DNA from: Acidaminococcus fermentans
GTDB taxonomy: Bacteria; Bacillota_C; Negativicutes; Acidaminococcales; Acidaminococcaceae
Direction: 5' to 3'
DNA length: 24,751 bases
NCBI GenBank assembly: GCA_004555735.1
Contig: SFHH01000062.1
Span: 1 to 24,751, forward strand
Made by a program: the position numbers and the translations under genes. Below, piece by piece: positions 23,833 through 24,751 of this stretch. Each line of letters starts with the position of its first letter. Positions within the stretch are counted from its first letter, which is position 1. A model generated the notes under the pieces. It was given only the letters and a program-made list of their open reading frames with translations, ran no database searches and was not told the DNA's origin.

Positions 23833-24642
23833 ATGACAGCAGATTCTACTTTGATACATGAGACAGCCATCATTGCACCGGGTGCGGAAATCGGCCCCAA
23901 CGTGAAAATTGGCCCGTACTCTGTGATCGGTGAACATGTCAAGATCGGTGAAGGTACCGTGATTCATCCCCACGTCGTGATCACTGGCCGGACCACCATC
24001 GGGAAGAACTGCGAATTCTTCCAGGGTGCCAGCATCGGTGAGGTCCCCCAGGACCTGAAATACAAAGGCGAAGATACGGCGACCATCATCGGGGACCATG
24101 TGACCATCCGGGAATGTGCTACGGTCCATCGGGCTGTAGGAGAAGGCAATGAGACCCGGATCGGCAACAATGTGCTGATGATGGCCTATACCCACGTGGC
24201 CCATAACTGCATCGTGGGCAACAACGTGATCATGAGCAATGTTGCCACTTTGGCCGGCCATGTGATCGTGGAAGACCGGGCGGTGATCGGTGGCCTTACC
24301 GCTGTGCACCAGTTCACCAAGATCGGTCGGAACTGCATGTGCGGCGGCATGAGCCGGATTTCCCAGGATGTGCCTCCTTTTGTGATCGTGGCCGGGAACC
24401 CAGCTTATGTGGCCGGGCTCAACAGCGTGGGTATTTCCCGTGCCGGCATTCCCATGGAAGTCCGCCGGGAACTGAAGAAAGCCTACAAGATCCTCTACAA
24501 GAGAGGCCTTTCCCTGTCCGATGCCATTGCAACCATGGAACAGGAACTGGACAGCTACGAAGAAGTGGAACATTTCATGCGTTTCCTGCGCACCGTGGAA
24601 AGAGGCATCTGCCGGGCATCCGCCCACGGCATCCGGGAGTAA
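23833..24642 (+). CDS. lpxA: UDP-GlcNAc acyltransferase (LpxA)
   Basis: LpxA moves a hydroxyacyl chain from ACP to the 3-OH of UDP-GlcNAc, the first reaction of lipid A synthesis. The 269-aa protein has a left-handed beta-helix of hexapeptide repeats (AEIGPN, VKIGPY, VKIGEG, TTIGKN, TRIGNN) and the SIGEVPQDLKYKGE loop. The catalytic His124 in MMAYTHVAHNCIVGNN matches His125 of E. coli. A C-terminal helical domain begins near EVRRELKKAYKILYKR. The start is ATG 23833 with GGAG seven bases upstream, directly after fabZ. The fabZ-lpxA order is common in many diderms. Confidence 0.96.
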   Translation: MTADSTLIHETAIIAPGAEIGPNVKIGPYSVIGEHVKIGEGTVIHPHVVITGRTTIGKNCEFFQGASIGEVPQDLKYKGEDTATIIGDHVTIRECATVHRAVGEGNETRIGNNVLMMAYTHVAHNCIVGNNVIMSNVATLAGHVIVEDRAVIGGLTAVHQFTKIGRNCMCGGMSRISQDVPPFVIVAGNPAYVAGLNSVGISRAGIPMEVRRELKKAYKILYKRGLSLSDAIATMEQELDSYEEVEHFMRFLRTVERGICRASAHGIRE

Positions 24643-24646
24643 GCCT

Positions 24647-24751
24647 ATGGGGAAGACCTTAGGGGTACTGGCCGGGGTGGGGCACCTGCCGGTGGATGTG
24701 GTCCGGGGCGCCAAAAAGGCCGGCTGCCGTACGGTGGCCATTGCCCTGGTG
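24647..24751 (+). CDS. lpxI: UDP-2,3-diacylglucosamine pyrophosphatase, LpxI type (5' part only)
   Basis: The first 35 codons of a gene cut by the window end: MGKTLGVLAGVGHLPVDVVR followed by GAKKAGCRTVAIALV. The GxLAGxGxLP start followed by an Ala-rich helix and AIALV is typical of LpxI, which hydrolyses UDP-2,3-diacylglucosamine to lipid X. LpxI replaces LpxH in bacteria lacking the latter. It starts 4 bases after lpxA, so it is in the same run. The missing 3' part prevents further checks. Confidence 0.85.
   Translation, partial: MGKTLGVLAGVGHLPVDVVRGAKKAGCRTVAIALV

Overview
The window is a gene-dense, all-plus-strand stretch (about 24.7 kb, moderately GC-rich, heavy use of CGG arginine codons). 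It combines Firmicutes-type cell-wall genes with a full set of outer-membrane (OM) and lipid A genes. That mix points to a diderm Firmicute of the class Negativicutes; Acidaminococcaceae is my best guess, from gene order and base composition only. No tRNA, rRNA, CRISPR array, insertion sequence or convincing minus-strand gene is visible.

Region 1 (1-4416) is an envelope/wall block: a small two-helix membrane protein, murA, a divergent mreB/mbl-type gene, and a secreted AMIN plus phosphodiester-glycosidase protein. Region 2 (4417-9472) starts with a promoter and a tiny secreted barrel-sandwich (biotinyl-like) protein, then a terminator hairpin. After it come an exported SpoIVB/S55-type peptidase-like protein and mlaE-mlaF-mlaD. 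MlaD carries a C-terminal beta-barrel-like domain, so the system probably bridges both membranes without MlaA or MlaC. Region 3 (9473-15608) holds a TolC-family channel behind a strong, inverted-repeat-rich promoter, and tamB (1432 aa). It ends in an unusual repeat-rich intergenic region and a strong terminator.

Region 4 (15609-24751) starts at a clear promoter and runs bamA, three tandem ompH/skp-type genes (two with lipoprotein-like signals), an intercistronic terminator hairpin, lpxD, a small YjbH-like OM protein, a lpxL/htrB-type acyltransferase, a fused lpxC-fabZ gene, lpxA, and the first 35 codons of lpxI.

The genes work together to build the OM: lpxC/A/D/I and lpxL make lipid A, bamA with the Skp-like proteins inserts barrels, and tamB and mlaEFD move phospholipids. 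TolC provides export, and murA/mreB feed peptidoglycan synthesis. The most notable signals are the lpxC-fabZ fusion that depends on a six-A run just before an intact fabZ ribosome binding site, the MlaD-barrel fusion, the Skp-type triplication, period-7 intergenic repeats, and terminator hairpins placed directly before ribosome binding sites inside gene runs.
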